From positions 1 through 12,042 of the forward strand of contig NZ_CALIMQ010000076.1 of NCBI RefSeq assembly GCF_938045535.1: a DNA stretch of 12,042 nt, given 5' to 3'. Each line of letters opens with the position of its first letter. Position 1 is the first letter of the stretch. This stretch comes from an uncultured Campylobacter sp. (GTDB lineage: Bacteria; Campylobacterota; Campylobacteria; Campylobacterales; Campylobacteraceae). The position numbers were made by a program, and so were the translations under genes. Of the stretch, positions 5,118-11,850 are shown one piece after another. The notes under the pieces were generated by a model. It was not told where the DNA came from. It searched no databases and saw nothing but the letters and a program-made list of their open reading frames with translations.

Positions 5118-7769
5118 ATGGCAGATTTTTACGACGCGAAAGCCGTAGAGGAGAGTTTTTATAAAATTTGGGAGCAGCGCGGTTATTTCGAGATCGACGG
5201 CAATAAAGATATCCAGCAAAAAGGCAAAAACTTTTGCATTATGATGCCCCCTCCAAACGTCACCGGAGTGCTTCATATCGGGCATTCGCTCACTTTTACC
5301 TTGCAAGATATCATGACGCGATACAAGCGAATGGACGGCTACCGCACGCTTTGGCAGCCGGGGTTAGACCACGCAGGCATCGCGACGCAAAACGTCGTCG
5401 AGCGCGAGCTTTTGACGCAAGGGATCAAAAAAGAAGAGATAGGGCGTGAGGAGTTTTTAAAGCACGTTTGGCGCTGGAAGGAGCAAAGCGGCGGGCAGAT
5501 CGTAAAGCAGATGAAGCGTCTTGGCGTCACGCCTGCATGGAGCAGACAGCGCTTTACGATGGACGAAGGGCTTAAAAACGCCGTGCGCAAAGCCTTCGTA
5601 AACCTATACGACGCGGGGCTCATTGTGCGCGGAAACTACATGGTAAACTGGTGCACGCACGACGGCGCGCTAAGCGACGTGGAGGTAGAGCATAAGGAAA
5701 ACAAGGGCAAGCTCTATCATTTGCGTTATTACTTTGCGGGCGAGCAAAATTCAAACTCTTGCAAAGATTCGCGCGAGACGAGCCGCAACTACATTGTTGT
5801 CGCTACGACGCGCCCCGAAACCTACTTCGGCGATACCGCTGTAATGGTAAATCCCGCGGACGAACGCTATAAAAATTTGATCGGCAAAAAAGTCGTGCTG
5901 CCGCTAATCGGCCGCGAGATAGAGATCATCGCCGACGAATACGTCGATATGAGCTTCGGAACGGGCGCGGTTAAGGTCACGCCTGCGCACGATACCAACG
6001 ACTACGAGGTCGGCAAGCGCCATGAGCTGGAGTTTATCACGGTATTTGACGAAAAAGGAATTTTAAACGAGCAGTGCGGTAAATTTAGAGGCTTAGAGCG
6101 ACTTGCCGCGCGCGATCAGATCGTAGCGGAGCTTGAGCGGCTGGGTTTTATCGAAAAAATCGAGGATTACGAAAATCAAGTCGGCTACTGCTACCGCTGC
6201 AAAAACGTCGTCGAGCCGTACATTTCGCAGCAGTGGTTCGTGCGCGCGGATATCGCAAAAGAGGCGATCTCTAAGGTAAATTCCGGCGCGGCGGAATTTT
6301 TCCCGAAACACTGGATCAATAGCTTCAACGCCTGGATGCGCGAGCTGAAGGACTGGTGTATCAGCCGCCAGCTCTGGTGGGGGCATAGAATTCCCGTGTT
6401 TTACTGCGACTGCGGCCATCAGTGGGCAGATGAGCGCGAGAGCCCCGATGTTTGCCCAAAATGCGGCGGCAAAAATTTTACTCAAGATCCCGACGTGCTC
6501 GATACGTGGTTTTCAAGCGGTCTTTGGCCGATCAGCACGCTTGGCTGGGGCAACGGCGAGGCTCTGAAAAACGAGAAGTGGTTTGAGGAGGATTTGAGCG
6601 AATTTTATCCGAATACCATGCTGATTACGGGCTTTGACATTTTGTTTTTCTGGGTCGCGCGCATGATGTTTCAGTGCCAAAACGCCATGGGCGAGCTGCC
6701 GTTTCGCGACATCTACCTGCACGCCTTAGTTAAGGACAAAGACGGCAAAAAGATGAGCAAATCGAGCAAAAACGTAGTCGATCCGCTGCTAAAAATAGAC
6801 GAATTTAGCGCCGATATTTTGCGCTTTACGCTTACGATTTTGTGCGTGCAGGGCCGCGATCTGCGCCTTAGCGACGATAAGCTTTTGATATATCGAAATT
6901 TTACGAATAAACTTTATAACGCGAGCAAATTTTTGCTTTTAAACGCTTCTAAATTCGACGATTTGGACGCGGCGCGGGTCAAAACGAGCCTCGGTAAATA
7001 TATGCTTTCGCGCTTTAACTGCTGCGTGAGCGCGGTGCGGGAAAATTTAGACGAATACCGCTTCAACGACGCTGCGACCGAGCTTTATAAGTTTTTTTGG
7101 GACGAGTTTTGCGACTGGGGCATCGAGCTTAGTAAGGCGGACAAGGCCGCGATCGGCGAGCTAGGGATGATTTTTAAAGAAGCGATGAAGCTACTGAGCC
7201 CATTTATGCCGTTTCTAAGCGAGTATCTGTATCAGGAGTTAAGCGGCACGAAGCTGCAAGACGCGCGCTCCATCATGGTGATGCGATACCCGCAGCCAGG
7301 TGGGCGCGACGAGCGGATCGAGGAGCTATTTTCGCTCGTTATTGAAGCGATCGTTAGCATTCGTCGCGCAAAGGCGACGATCGAGCTTGGAAACGCGCGC
7401 GTAGCCAAAGCCTACGTCAAATCCGCAGTCGATCTAAGCGCCGCTGCGGACTACATCAAAACGCTAGCAAAGGTAGATGAAGTGGAATTTACGCAGCAAA
7501 ATATCGCAAATTCCGCCCGCGACGTAAGCGAGAATTTAGAAAGCTTCGTGCCGCTTGAGGGGGTCGATCTTGGCGGCGTGATTTCGCGCCTTAACGCGCA
7601 AAAAGCAAAGCTGCAAAAAGAGATCGAAAAGCTCTCTGCGATGCTAGGCAATGAAAAATTTATCTCCTCTGCGCCTGCCGCCGTCGTCGCCGCAAACCGC
7701 GAAGGGTTGCAAAGCGCGCAGGAAAAATTCGCCAAAGTATGCGACGAGCTAAAGGCGTTTGGCGAGTAG
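5118..7769 (+). CDS. valS: Valyl-tRNA synthetase
   Basis: Cytoplasmic class I aminoacyl-tRNA synthetase that charges tRNA-Val and edits mischarged threonine. The 883-residue length is normal. Catalytic motifs: PPNVTGVLHIGHS with HIGH at 53-56, and KMSKS at 545-549. The CP1 editing domain is marked by VVATTRPETYFGDTAV. Cysteine pairs in the CDCGH...CPKCGG segment and in CYRC look like the zinc-binding knuckles of bacterial ValRS, followed by the diagnostic DPDVLDTWFSSGLWP. The C-terminal 65 residues or so form the tRNA-binding coiled coil (SRLNAQKAKLQKEIEKL onward). An oddity is a polar, Ser/Asn-rich stretch (EQNSNSCKDSRETSRN) just before VVATTRPET, longer than I expect there and probably a surface loop. 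An AAGG site precedes the ATG. It heads the valS-orf48-ddh-metN block. Confidence 0.97.
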   Translation: MADFYDAKAVEESFYKIWEQRGYFEIDGNKDIQQKGKNFCIMMPPPNVTGVLHIGHSLTFTLQDIMTRYKRMDGYRTLWQPGLDHAGIATQNVVERELLTQGIKKEEIGREEFLKHVWRWKEQSGGQIVKQMKRLGVTPAWSRQRFTMDEGLKNAVRKAFVNLYDAGLIVRGNYMVNWCTHDGALSDVEVEHKENKGKLYHLRYYFAGEQNSNSCKDSRETSRNYIVVATTRPETYFGDTAVMVNPADERYKNLIGKKVVLPLIGREIEIIADEYVDMSFGTGAVKVTPAHDTNDYEVGKRHELEFITVFDEKGILNEQCGKFRGLERLAARDQIVAELERLGFIEKIEDYENQVGYCYRCKNVVEPYISQQWFVRADIAKEAISKVNSGAAEFFPKHWINSFNAWMRELKDWCISRQLWWGHRIPVFYCDCGHQWADERESPDVCPKCGGKNFTQDPDVLDTWFSSGLWPISTLGWGNGEALKNEKWFEEDLSEFYPNTMLITGFDILFFWVARMMFQCQNAMGELPFRDIYLHALVKDKDGKKMSKSSKNVVDPLLKIDEFSADILRFTLTILCVQGRDLRLSDDKLLIYRNFTNKLYNASKFLLLNASKFDDLDAARVKTSLGKYMLSRFNCCVSAVRENLDEYRFNDAATELYKFFWDEFCDWGIELSKADKAAIGELGMIFKEAMKLLSPFMPFLSEYLYQELSGTKLQDARSIMVMRYPQPGGRDERIEELFSLVIEAIVSIRRAKATIELGNARVAKAYVKSAVDLSAAADYIKTLAKVDEVEFTQQNIANSARDVSENLESFVPLEGVDLGGVISRLNAQKAKLQKEIEKLSAMLGNEKFISSAPAAVVAANREGLQSAQEKFAKVCDELKAFGE

Positions 7770-7809
7770 TCCGCTCGTTTGAGTCTAAATTTAAATCAAG
7801 GAGAAAAAT

Positions 7810-7956
7810 ATGTCAAAAGGTAGTATCGGTGGATTTACGTTAGGCACGGTCATAGCCGTCGCACTATCATGGGGAGTCAATAAAAGCATAATGTGGGCGA
7901 TAATCCACGGATTTTTAAGTTGGTTATACGTGATTTATTATTTCCTACTGAGGTAA
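7810..7956 (+). CDS. Small membrane protein of 48 residues (unnamed)
   Basis: A short gene with a full AAGGAG site (7798-7803) six bases before its ATG, 40 bp after valS and 60 bp before ddh, on the same strand. The product starts MSKGSIGGFTLGTV and has two hydrophobic segments, about residues 9-22 and 27-47. They are separated by a short polar NKS turn, so it is predicted to be a hairpin inner-membrane protein. It is notably aromatic (Trp21, Trp29, Trp38 and a YVIYYF cluster) with a single His33 in the second helix, and ends in Arg. The pattern SW-x-VN-x-SI-x-WA-xx-HG-xxx-W-x-YVIY resembles small membrane proteins I believe occur in other bacteria, but I cannot name a family or function. Its place in the operon and strong ribosome site argue it is expressed. 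Confidence 0.75.
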   Translation: MSKGSIGGFTLGTVIAVALSWGVNKSIMWAIIHGFLSWLYVIYYFLLR

Positions 7957-7968
7957 AATTTCATCGGC

Positions 7969-7986
7969 GGCGCGCCGTTTTACGCG
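7969..7986 (+). terminator. Weak GC hairpin with short T-run before ddh
   Basis: The 60-bp gap contains CGGC-5 nt-GCCG around the 8-bp palindrome GGCGCGCC, followed by TTTT. This short stem could attenuate transcription between the 48-residue ORF and ddh, but it is too weak to call a full stop. Confidence 0.25.
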
Positions 7987-8016
7987 CTAAATTTTAAAAT
8001 TTATCAAGGATAAAAA

Positions 8017-9003
8017 ATGAGCGAAAAAATAAAAATAGCGGTTTTGGGATATGGAAATTTAGGTCGCGGCGTAGAGCTTGCCGCGCGGAATAGTAAGGAT
8101 TTAGAGCTTTCAGTGGTTTTTAGCCGCAGAAATCCAAGCGAAGTAAAAACATGCGGCGCACCCGTGTTTAGCGCGGATGAAATTTTAGCGCACAAGGGCA
8201 AATTTGACGTTTTGGTGCTTTGCGGCGGTAGTGCGACGGATCTACCGACGCAAACGCCAGAGTTTGCGCAGAGCTTTAACGTCGTCGATAGCTTCGATAC
8301 GCACGCTAAGATCCCAGAGCACTTCGCCGCGGTAGACGCCGCCGCCAAAAAAGGCGGAAATGTAGCCATCATCGCCGTGGGCTGGGATCCGGGTCTGTTT
8401 TCGCTAAATAGACTATTCGGCGAGAGCGTGCTAGAAAACGGCAGCAGCTACACGTTTTGGGGCAAAGGCGTGAGCCAAGGCCACTCGGACGCCATCCGCA
8501 GGATCGAGGGCGTCGTGGATGCACGCCAATACACCGTGCCGATAGAAAGCGCCTTGAAGCGAGTTCGCGCGGGTGAAAATCCAAATTTAACTACGCGCGA
8601 AAAACACCTGCGCGAGTGCTACGTCGTAGCAGAGGACGGCGCCGATAAAGCGCGCATAGAAAAAGAGATAAAAACAATGCCGAATTACTTCGCCGACTAC
8701 GACACGAGCGTGCATTTCGTAAGTCTTGCGACGCTTAAAAAAGAGCACGGCGGCATCCCTCACGGAGGATTCATCCTGCGAAGCGGAGCGACGGGCGAGC
8801 GCGGTGAAAATAAACATCTGATCGAGTTTTCGCTAAAGCTTGACTCAAATCCCGAATTTACCGCAAGCGTGCTCGTAGCCTACGCCCGAGCGGCGTATCG
8901 CTTGGCGCAAAGGGGCGAGCGCGGCGCGTTTAGCGTATTTGACATCGCTCCGGCGCTTCTTTCGCCAAAGAGCGCAGACGAGCTAAGGCGCGAAATTTTA
9001 TAA
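8017..9003 (+). CDS. ddh: meso-Diaminopimelate D-dehydrogenase
   Basis: NADPH-dependent enzyme that reductively aminates L-2-amino-6-oxopimelate (tetrahydrodipicolinate) with ammonia to meso-diaminopimelate in one step, bypassing the succinylase or acetylase branch of lysine/peptidoglycan synthesis. The 328-residue protein opens with a Rossmann motif, AVLGYGNLGRGVE (8-20). Family blocks as in Corynebacterium glutamicum Ddh follow: FSRRNP, CGGSATDLPTQTPEFAQ, VVDSFDTHAKIPEHF, GWDPGLFSLNR, FWGKGVSQGHSDAIRRIEGV, TMPNYFADYD, GIPHGGFILRSG and LDSNPEFTASVLVAYARAAYR. The substrate-contact blocks (GWDPG, SQGHSDA and HGG) all look intact. The ATG at 8017 has an AAGGA site. metN starts 43 bp downstream, so the two are probably co-transcribed. 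The enzyme has a patchy distribution among bacteria, so acquisition by transfer is possible, although codon use looks like the neighbours. Confidence 0.92.
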   Translation: MSEKIKIAVLGYGNLGRGVELAARNSKDLELSVVFSRRNPSEVKTCGAPVFSADEILAHKGKFDVLVLCGGSATDLPTQTPEFAQSFNVVDSFDTHAKIPEHFAAVDAAAKKGGNVAIIAVGWDPGLFSLNRLFGESVLENGSSYTFWGKGVSQGHSDAIRRIEGVVDARQYTVPIESALKRVRAGENPNLTTREKHLRECYVVAEDGADKARIEKEIKTMPNYFADYDTSVHFVSLATLKKEHGGIPHGGFILRSGATGERGENKHLIEFSLKLDSNPEFTASVLVAYARAAYRLAQRGERGAFSVFDIAPALLSPKSADELRREIL

Positions 9004-9046
9004 ATTTCTGGGGCGTTTCGGCGGAATTATGAACGAGGAAATCTGA

Positions 9047-10036
9047 GTGATAAAGATAGAAAATTTAAAGAAATTTTACGGAAAAACCTGCGTGATCGAC
9101 GATGTGAGCCTGGAAGTAAAGCAGGGCGAAATTTTTGCTATCGTCGGCCGCAGCGGCGCGGGTAAAAGTACTCTGCTGCGCTGCATAAACGGCCTTGAGG
9201 ACTATCAAGAAGGAAGCCTCAAAGTAGAGGGCAGGGAGGTAAGAGAGCTAAGCGGCGCGCAGATCCGCGAGCTGCGCAAAAATATCGGTATGATTTTTCA
9301 GCACTTCGCGCTTATGAGCCGCCGCAGCGTCGCGCAAAACGTTGCCACGCCGCTTGCGTTTTGGGGCCATCCCGAGGATCATACGAAGCGCCGCGTCGCC
9401 GAGCTTTTGGAGCTCGTGGGGCTTGCGGATAAAGCAAATGCCTACCCCAGCGAGCTTAGCGGCGGACAGAAGCAGCGCGTGGCAATCGCGCGCGCGCTTG
9501 CATTAAGCCCTAAAATTTTGCTATCCGACGAGGCGACCTCGGCGCTTGATCCCAACACCACCGCGCAAATTTTATCGCTTCTGCGCCGCATCAATCGCGA
9601 GCTAGGCATCACGATCGTGCTCGTCACGCACGAGATGGAGGTCGTAAAGGGCATCGCGCAGCGCGCGATCCTGCTTAAAGGCGGGCGCGTGAGCAACTCG
9701 GGCGATATTGTCTCGCTGTTTTTGCACCCGGATGAGAATATGAAGGAGTTTTTGGGCGAGGAGGAGGTGCTGCCCGCAAGCGGCGTGAATATCAGGCTCT
9801 TTTTCCCGCCTGCGGTTGCGTTTGACAGCGTGATCACGCATATGGCGCGCGCTTTGGAGATAAATTTTAACATCGTTTGGGGCAAGCTCGAGCGCCTCGA
9901 TAAAAACGTCGTCGGAAGCCTCGTTATCAACGTAGAGCCCGCACACGTCGCGCGCGTGGAGGAGTTTATCAAAAAGGCGGGCGTAATCTACGAGATCGTA
10001 AGCGAGGATGAGATCAAAGATCACGCCATTTCGTAG
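9047..10036 (+). CDS. metN: Methionine ABC transporter ATP-binding protein
   Basis: Cytoplasmic ATPase that powers methionine uptake by MetNIQ. Motifs: Walker A GRSGAGKST (34-42), Q-loop Gln85 in FQHFALM, signature LSGGQ (137-141), Walker B ILLSDE (157-162) with D-loop SALDPN, and switch His195. The KSTLLRCINGLE and SELSGGQKQRVAIARALA blocks are of the MetN/polar amino acid type. Residues from about 248 to the end form an ACT-like NIL domain, which in MetN binds methionine and shuts the transporter down (trans-inhibition). This separates it from GlnQ-type ATPases. The 329-residue length is slightly under E. coli MetN. The GTG start at 9047 follows a GAGGA site. Normally metI would follow, but here a hairpin and 918 gene-free bases do. 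The partner permease must lie elsewhere or be lost. Substrate is inferred from the NIL domain and nearby metQ. Confidence 0.88.
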   Translation: MIKIENLKKFYGKTCVIDDVSLEVKQGEIFAIVGRSGAGKSTLLRCINGLEDYQEGSLKVEGREVRELSGAQIRELRKNIGMIFQHFALMSRRSVAQNVATPLAFWGHPEDHTKRRVAELLELVGLADKANAYPSELSGGQKQRVAIARALALSPKILLSDEATSALDPNTTAQILSLLRRINRELGITIVLVTHEMEVVKGIAQRAILLKGGRVSNSGDIVSLFLHPDENMKEFLGEEEVLPASGVNIRLFFPPAVAFDSVITHMARALEINFNIVWGKLERLDKNVVGSLVINVEPAHVARVEEFIKKAGVIYEIVSEDEIKDHAIS

Positions 10037-10057
10037 GCGTGAAATTTAATATTTTTT
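10021..10057 (+). terminator. Hairpin overlapping the metN stop codon, possible terminator
   Basis: A 7-bp stem TCACGCC (10021-10027) / GGCGTGA (10036-10042) with an eight-base loop spans the TAG stop. It is followed after AAATTTAATA by six T residues (10052-10057). The gap between stem and T-run weakens the call. If real, it ends the valS-metN block and argues that nothing downstream belongs to it. Confidence 0.4.
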
Positions 10058-10570
10058 CTATCGCTCGCAGCACCAGGCAGCGCGGCTTTGCCACCTTTTG
10101 CAGGCGTTAAATTTTACTTTTTTGCGCGCTTGCGCTGGATAAAATTTATGGGCGGTATCTGAAATTTAAATTTATAAGAGCGCCGAAGAGCATGAGCGAT
10201 GCGCGCGGGCGTTAAAATCCGCCGCACTTGCATTACGCGCATTAAATTTCGTCGCGCGGGTAGTACTGAGACGCGGATGGTGCGGTTCAGTATGAAAATT
10301 TCATTCTGGCGTTTAAGGCGTGAAATTTTAATTTTATATCTCTGCGCGGTGCGTTGAAGCATGAAATTTTAAATTGCTTCGCCGTGCGCGGAATTTCAAA
10401 GCGCAAGATTTTGCTTTGGTGCGGTCGTGACTTTAAAATTTAAAATTTGTGCTTTAAATTTTATCGGCAGCAATGCCTGCGGCGAAGGGCGATTTAGAAT
10501 TATTAACCGCCGTGGTTAGTGGATTTAAAAATTCACGCGCCGCACTAAATTTAAGGGCTTACGCGGCATG

Positions 10571-10614
10571 GCGAATTCAAAAGCTCGCGCGAGGTCGCGA
10601 ACTCAAAGGCTGGC
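10571..10614 (+). repeat. Imperfect 18-bp direct repeat
   Basis: GCGAATTCAAAAGCTCGC (10571-10588) and GCGAACTCAAAGGCTGGC (10597-10614) agree at 15 of 18 positions with a 26-bp period. They look like drifting copies of a repeat module within the gene-free stretch. Confidence 0.45.
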
Positions 10615-10639
10615 TCGGCGTTTTTGATTTGATGTGCGC

Positions 10640-10663
10640 GTCGTGGCATTAGTCGTGGCATTA
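10640..10663 (+). repeat. Perfect 12-bp tandem duplication
   Basis: GTCGTGGCATTA occurs twice back to back (10640-10651 and 10652-10663) without mismatch, the mark of a recent slippage event in non-coding DNA. Confidence 0.8.
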
Positions 10664-10893
10664 CAAATTTAATTAGTTTAGCCGGCGGTTTAAATTTCTA
10701 TTTTGCCTCGATAAAATAAGCTCGGCAATGCGCTGTTGGCGTGCGCCCTCGCTAGCTTTGATTCGCGTTTAGAATTCGACTAGCCGTAGCGAGCGATTTA
10801 AATTTCAGAGATCGCGACCGACCGAGCGCATTTAAGCCGCTCCGCGTTTGAAATTACAGGCGTTTAAATTTAAATTTGAATTTTTTTCGGAAT

Positions 10894-10930
10894 TTCACAC
10901 ATACTTCACTTTTACGGAAGTATAATTCCG
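10894..10930 (+). promoter_or_regulatory. Promoter of the Met-rich protein/two-component operon with operator candidates
   Basis: TATAAT (10921-10926) lies 28 bp before the ATG at 10955. Just upstream, TTCACACATAC (10894-10904) and TTCACTTTTAC (10905-10915) form an 11-bp-period direct repeat identical at 8 of 11 positions, ending five bases before the -10. This is the architecture bound by OmpR/PhoB-family regulators, and such a regulator is encoded in the operon. Two inverted repeats overlap the same site: ATACTTC/GAAGTAT (10901-10907, 10917-10923) and CGGAA/TTCCG around the -10 (10915-10919, 10926-10930). Promoter is likely; operator identity is inference. Confidence 0.55.
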
Positions 10931-10954
10931 CTAATTTCTTTTAAGGAGTACGTA

Positions 10955-11188
10955 ATGAAAAAACTTACTTTGTTTGCGCTTAGTGCGCTATTTGCTGGCA
11001 CTTTTGCCGTAGCTGCCGACATGGGCATGAAAGATGAGATGAAGGACGCCAATACATCAATGCATAATGGTGCGAAAGAGATGAAGGGCGACATGAAAGA
11101 TATGCACAAGGATGCTATTAAAGAGGGTAAACATATGAAGGATGAGATGAAAGGCGAAATGAAAAAAGAGATGAAAAAAGAGATGTAG
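10955..11188 (+). CDS. Small secreted Met/Lys/Asp-rich protein (unnamed)
   Basis: A 77-residue protein with a clear Sec signal peptide (residues 1-20, ending FAVA-AD; no lipobox), so the mature chain of about 57 residues is probably periplasmic. That chain contains 12 methionines and three histidines (37, 51, 60). It is otherwise almost all Lys, Asp, Glu and Gly, with no cysteine and no aromatic residue. The C-terminal half is built from drifting MK-x-(E/D) units (MKGDMKDM, MKDEMKGEMKKEMKKEM), encoded by near-repeats of ATGAARGATGAG. Met/His-rich periplasmic peptides of this kind, such as SilE or CusF-like chaperones, often bind Cu(I) or Ag(I), so metal binding is a reasonable guess but unproven. 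An AAGGAG site (10943-10948) precedes the ATG. Its TAG overlaps the GTG of the regulator by one base, so it is presumably a member or sensor-circuit output of that operon. Confidence 0.85.
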   Translation: MKKLTLFALSALFAGTFAVAADMGMKDEMKDANTSMHNGAKEMKGDMKDMHKDAIKEGKHMKDEMKGEMKKEMKKEM

Positions 11189-11850
11189 TGAGTAAAATTT
11201 TACTCGTAGAGGACGATGAGACGCTTTGCGATCTCATCGGCGAATATCTAAAAGACGCGGGCTTTGACGTATGCGTTTGCAGCGACGCTCAAAGCGCCGC
11301 GGATCTTGCTTATGAACAAAAATTTGATCTTTTTATCTTTGACGTAAAAATCCCCAAAGGCGACGGATTCTCACTTTTAAAAGAGCTACGCAAGAGCGGC
11401 GATCGCACCCCTGCGATATTCGCCACGTCGCTAAATACGCTTGATGATCTTGAGGTTGGTTTTAAAAGCGGCTGCGATGATTATCTCAAAAAACCATACG
11501 AGCTAAAAGAGCTGTTGCTGCGCGTTAATTCTCTCATAAAGCGAAACTTCAGCCACAATTTTGATGATTTTGTAACTATTGACGACGAGTTTAAATTTTA
11601 CTTTGCAAGCAAAGAGCTACGCAGATCGGGCGTGCCCGTCGCGCTTTCAAACAAAGAGCGCGAGCTGCTGGCACTTTTTTTACAAAATAAAAACAGGCTT
11701 TTAAGCAAGGATGAAATTTTCTCCGCGATCTATGTTTTTAACGAAACGCCAAGCGAAGAAGCGCTGCGAACTTATATCAAAAATTTGCGCCGCATCCTAG
11801 GCGAAGAGCATATCATAAATCGCCGCAACGCAGGGTATCTGTATGTCTGA
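11188..11850 (+). CDS. OmpR-family two-component response regulator
   Basis: Cytoplasmic transcription regulator activated by phosphorylation. The 220-residue product has the usual two-domain length. The receiver domain (1-118) has acidic pocket Asp9/Asp10 in ILLVEDDE, phospho-acceptor Asp52 in FDVKIPKGDG, Thr80 in IFATS, and Lys102 in YLKKPYE. The C-terminal winged-helix domain (about 125-220) is marked by LSNKERELLALFLQNKNRLLSKDEI and a recognition-helix region, EEALRTYIKNLRRILGE, ending INRRNAGYLYV. The GTG start yields the canonical MSKILLVEDD opening and overlaps the preceding stop (TAGTG), so translation is probably coupled. The last 8 nt overlap the next gene. It probably controls its own operon through the 11-bp direct repeat at 10894-10915. 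I cannot tell which named system it corresponds to. Confidence 0.93.
   Translation: MSKILLVEDDETLCDLIGEYLKDAGFDVCVCSDAQSAADLAYEQKFDLFIFDVKIPKGDGFSLLKELRKSGDRTPAIFATSLNTLDDLEVGFKSGCDDYLKKPYELKELLLRVNSLIKRNFSHNFDDFVTIDDEFKFYFASKELRRSGVPVALSNKERELLALFLQNKNRLLSKDEIFSAIYVFNETPSEEALRTYIKNLRRILGEEHIINRRNAGYLYV

Larger units (their letters stand above)
10037..10954. other. 918-bp gene-free mosaic between metN and the response-regulator operon
   Basis: No frame on either strand gives a protein I would accept; the longest (82 codons, minus strand, 10114-10362) is a Arg/Lys/Ile-rich product with no domain. The DNA alternates GC-rich words (gcgcg, gcgtt, gcgca) with AT cores of the AAATTTTA type every 20-40 bp, often both orientations. 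It contains a perfect 12-bp tandem duplication (10640-10663) and a 15-of-18 direct repeat (10571-10588, 10597-10614). I saw no tRNA, IS end or recognisable remnant of metI. The last 60 bp are the promoter of the next operon. It may be decayed coding DNA or a lineage-typical intergenic repeat. Confidence 0.5.

Noticed and set aside
6093..6485. 130-codon minus-strand frame inside valS
   Set aside because: Antisense shadow of conserved ValRS sequence, with no ribosome site or domain.
9029..9046. Five-codon ORF (MNEEI) overlapping the metN GTG as a possible leader peptide
   Set aside because: It lacks its own ribosome site and mainly reflects the GAGGAA Shine-Dalgarno of metN; no Met codons beyond the first to sense methionine.
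9442..9972. 176-codon minus-strand frame inside metN (and a 140-codon frame at 9602-10024)
   Set aside because: Lies fully antisense to a gene with all ABC ATPase motifs intact; Ser/Arg-rich shadow composition.
10114..10362. 82-codon minus-strand ORF in the gene-free stretch
   Set aside because: The product is a Lys/Arg/Ile-rich chain with no recognisable domain, mirroring the AAATTTT/GCGCG mosaic of the DNA, and there is no good ribosome site.
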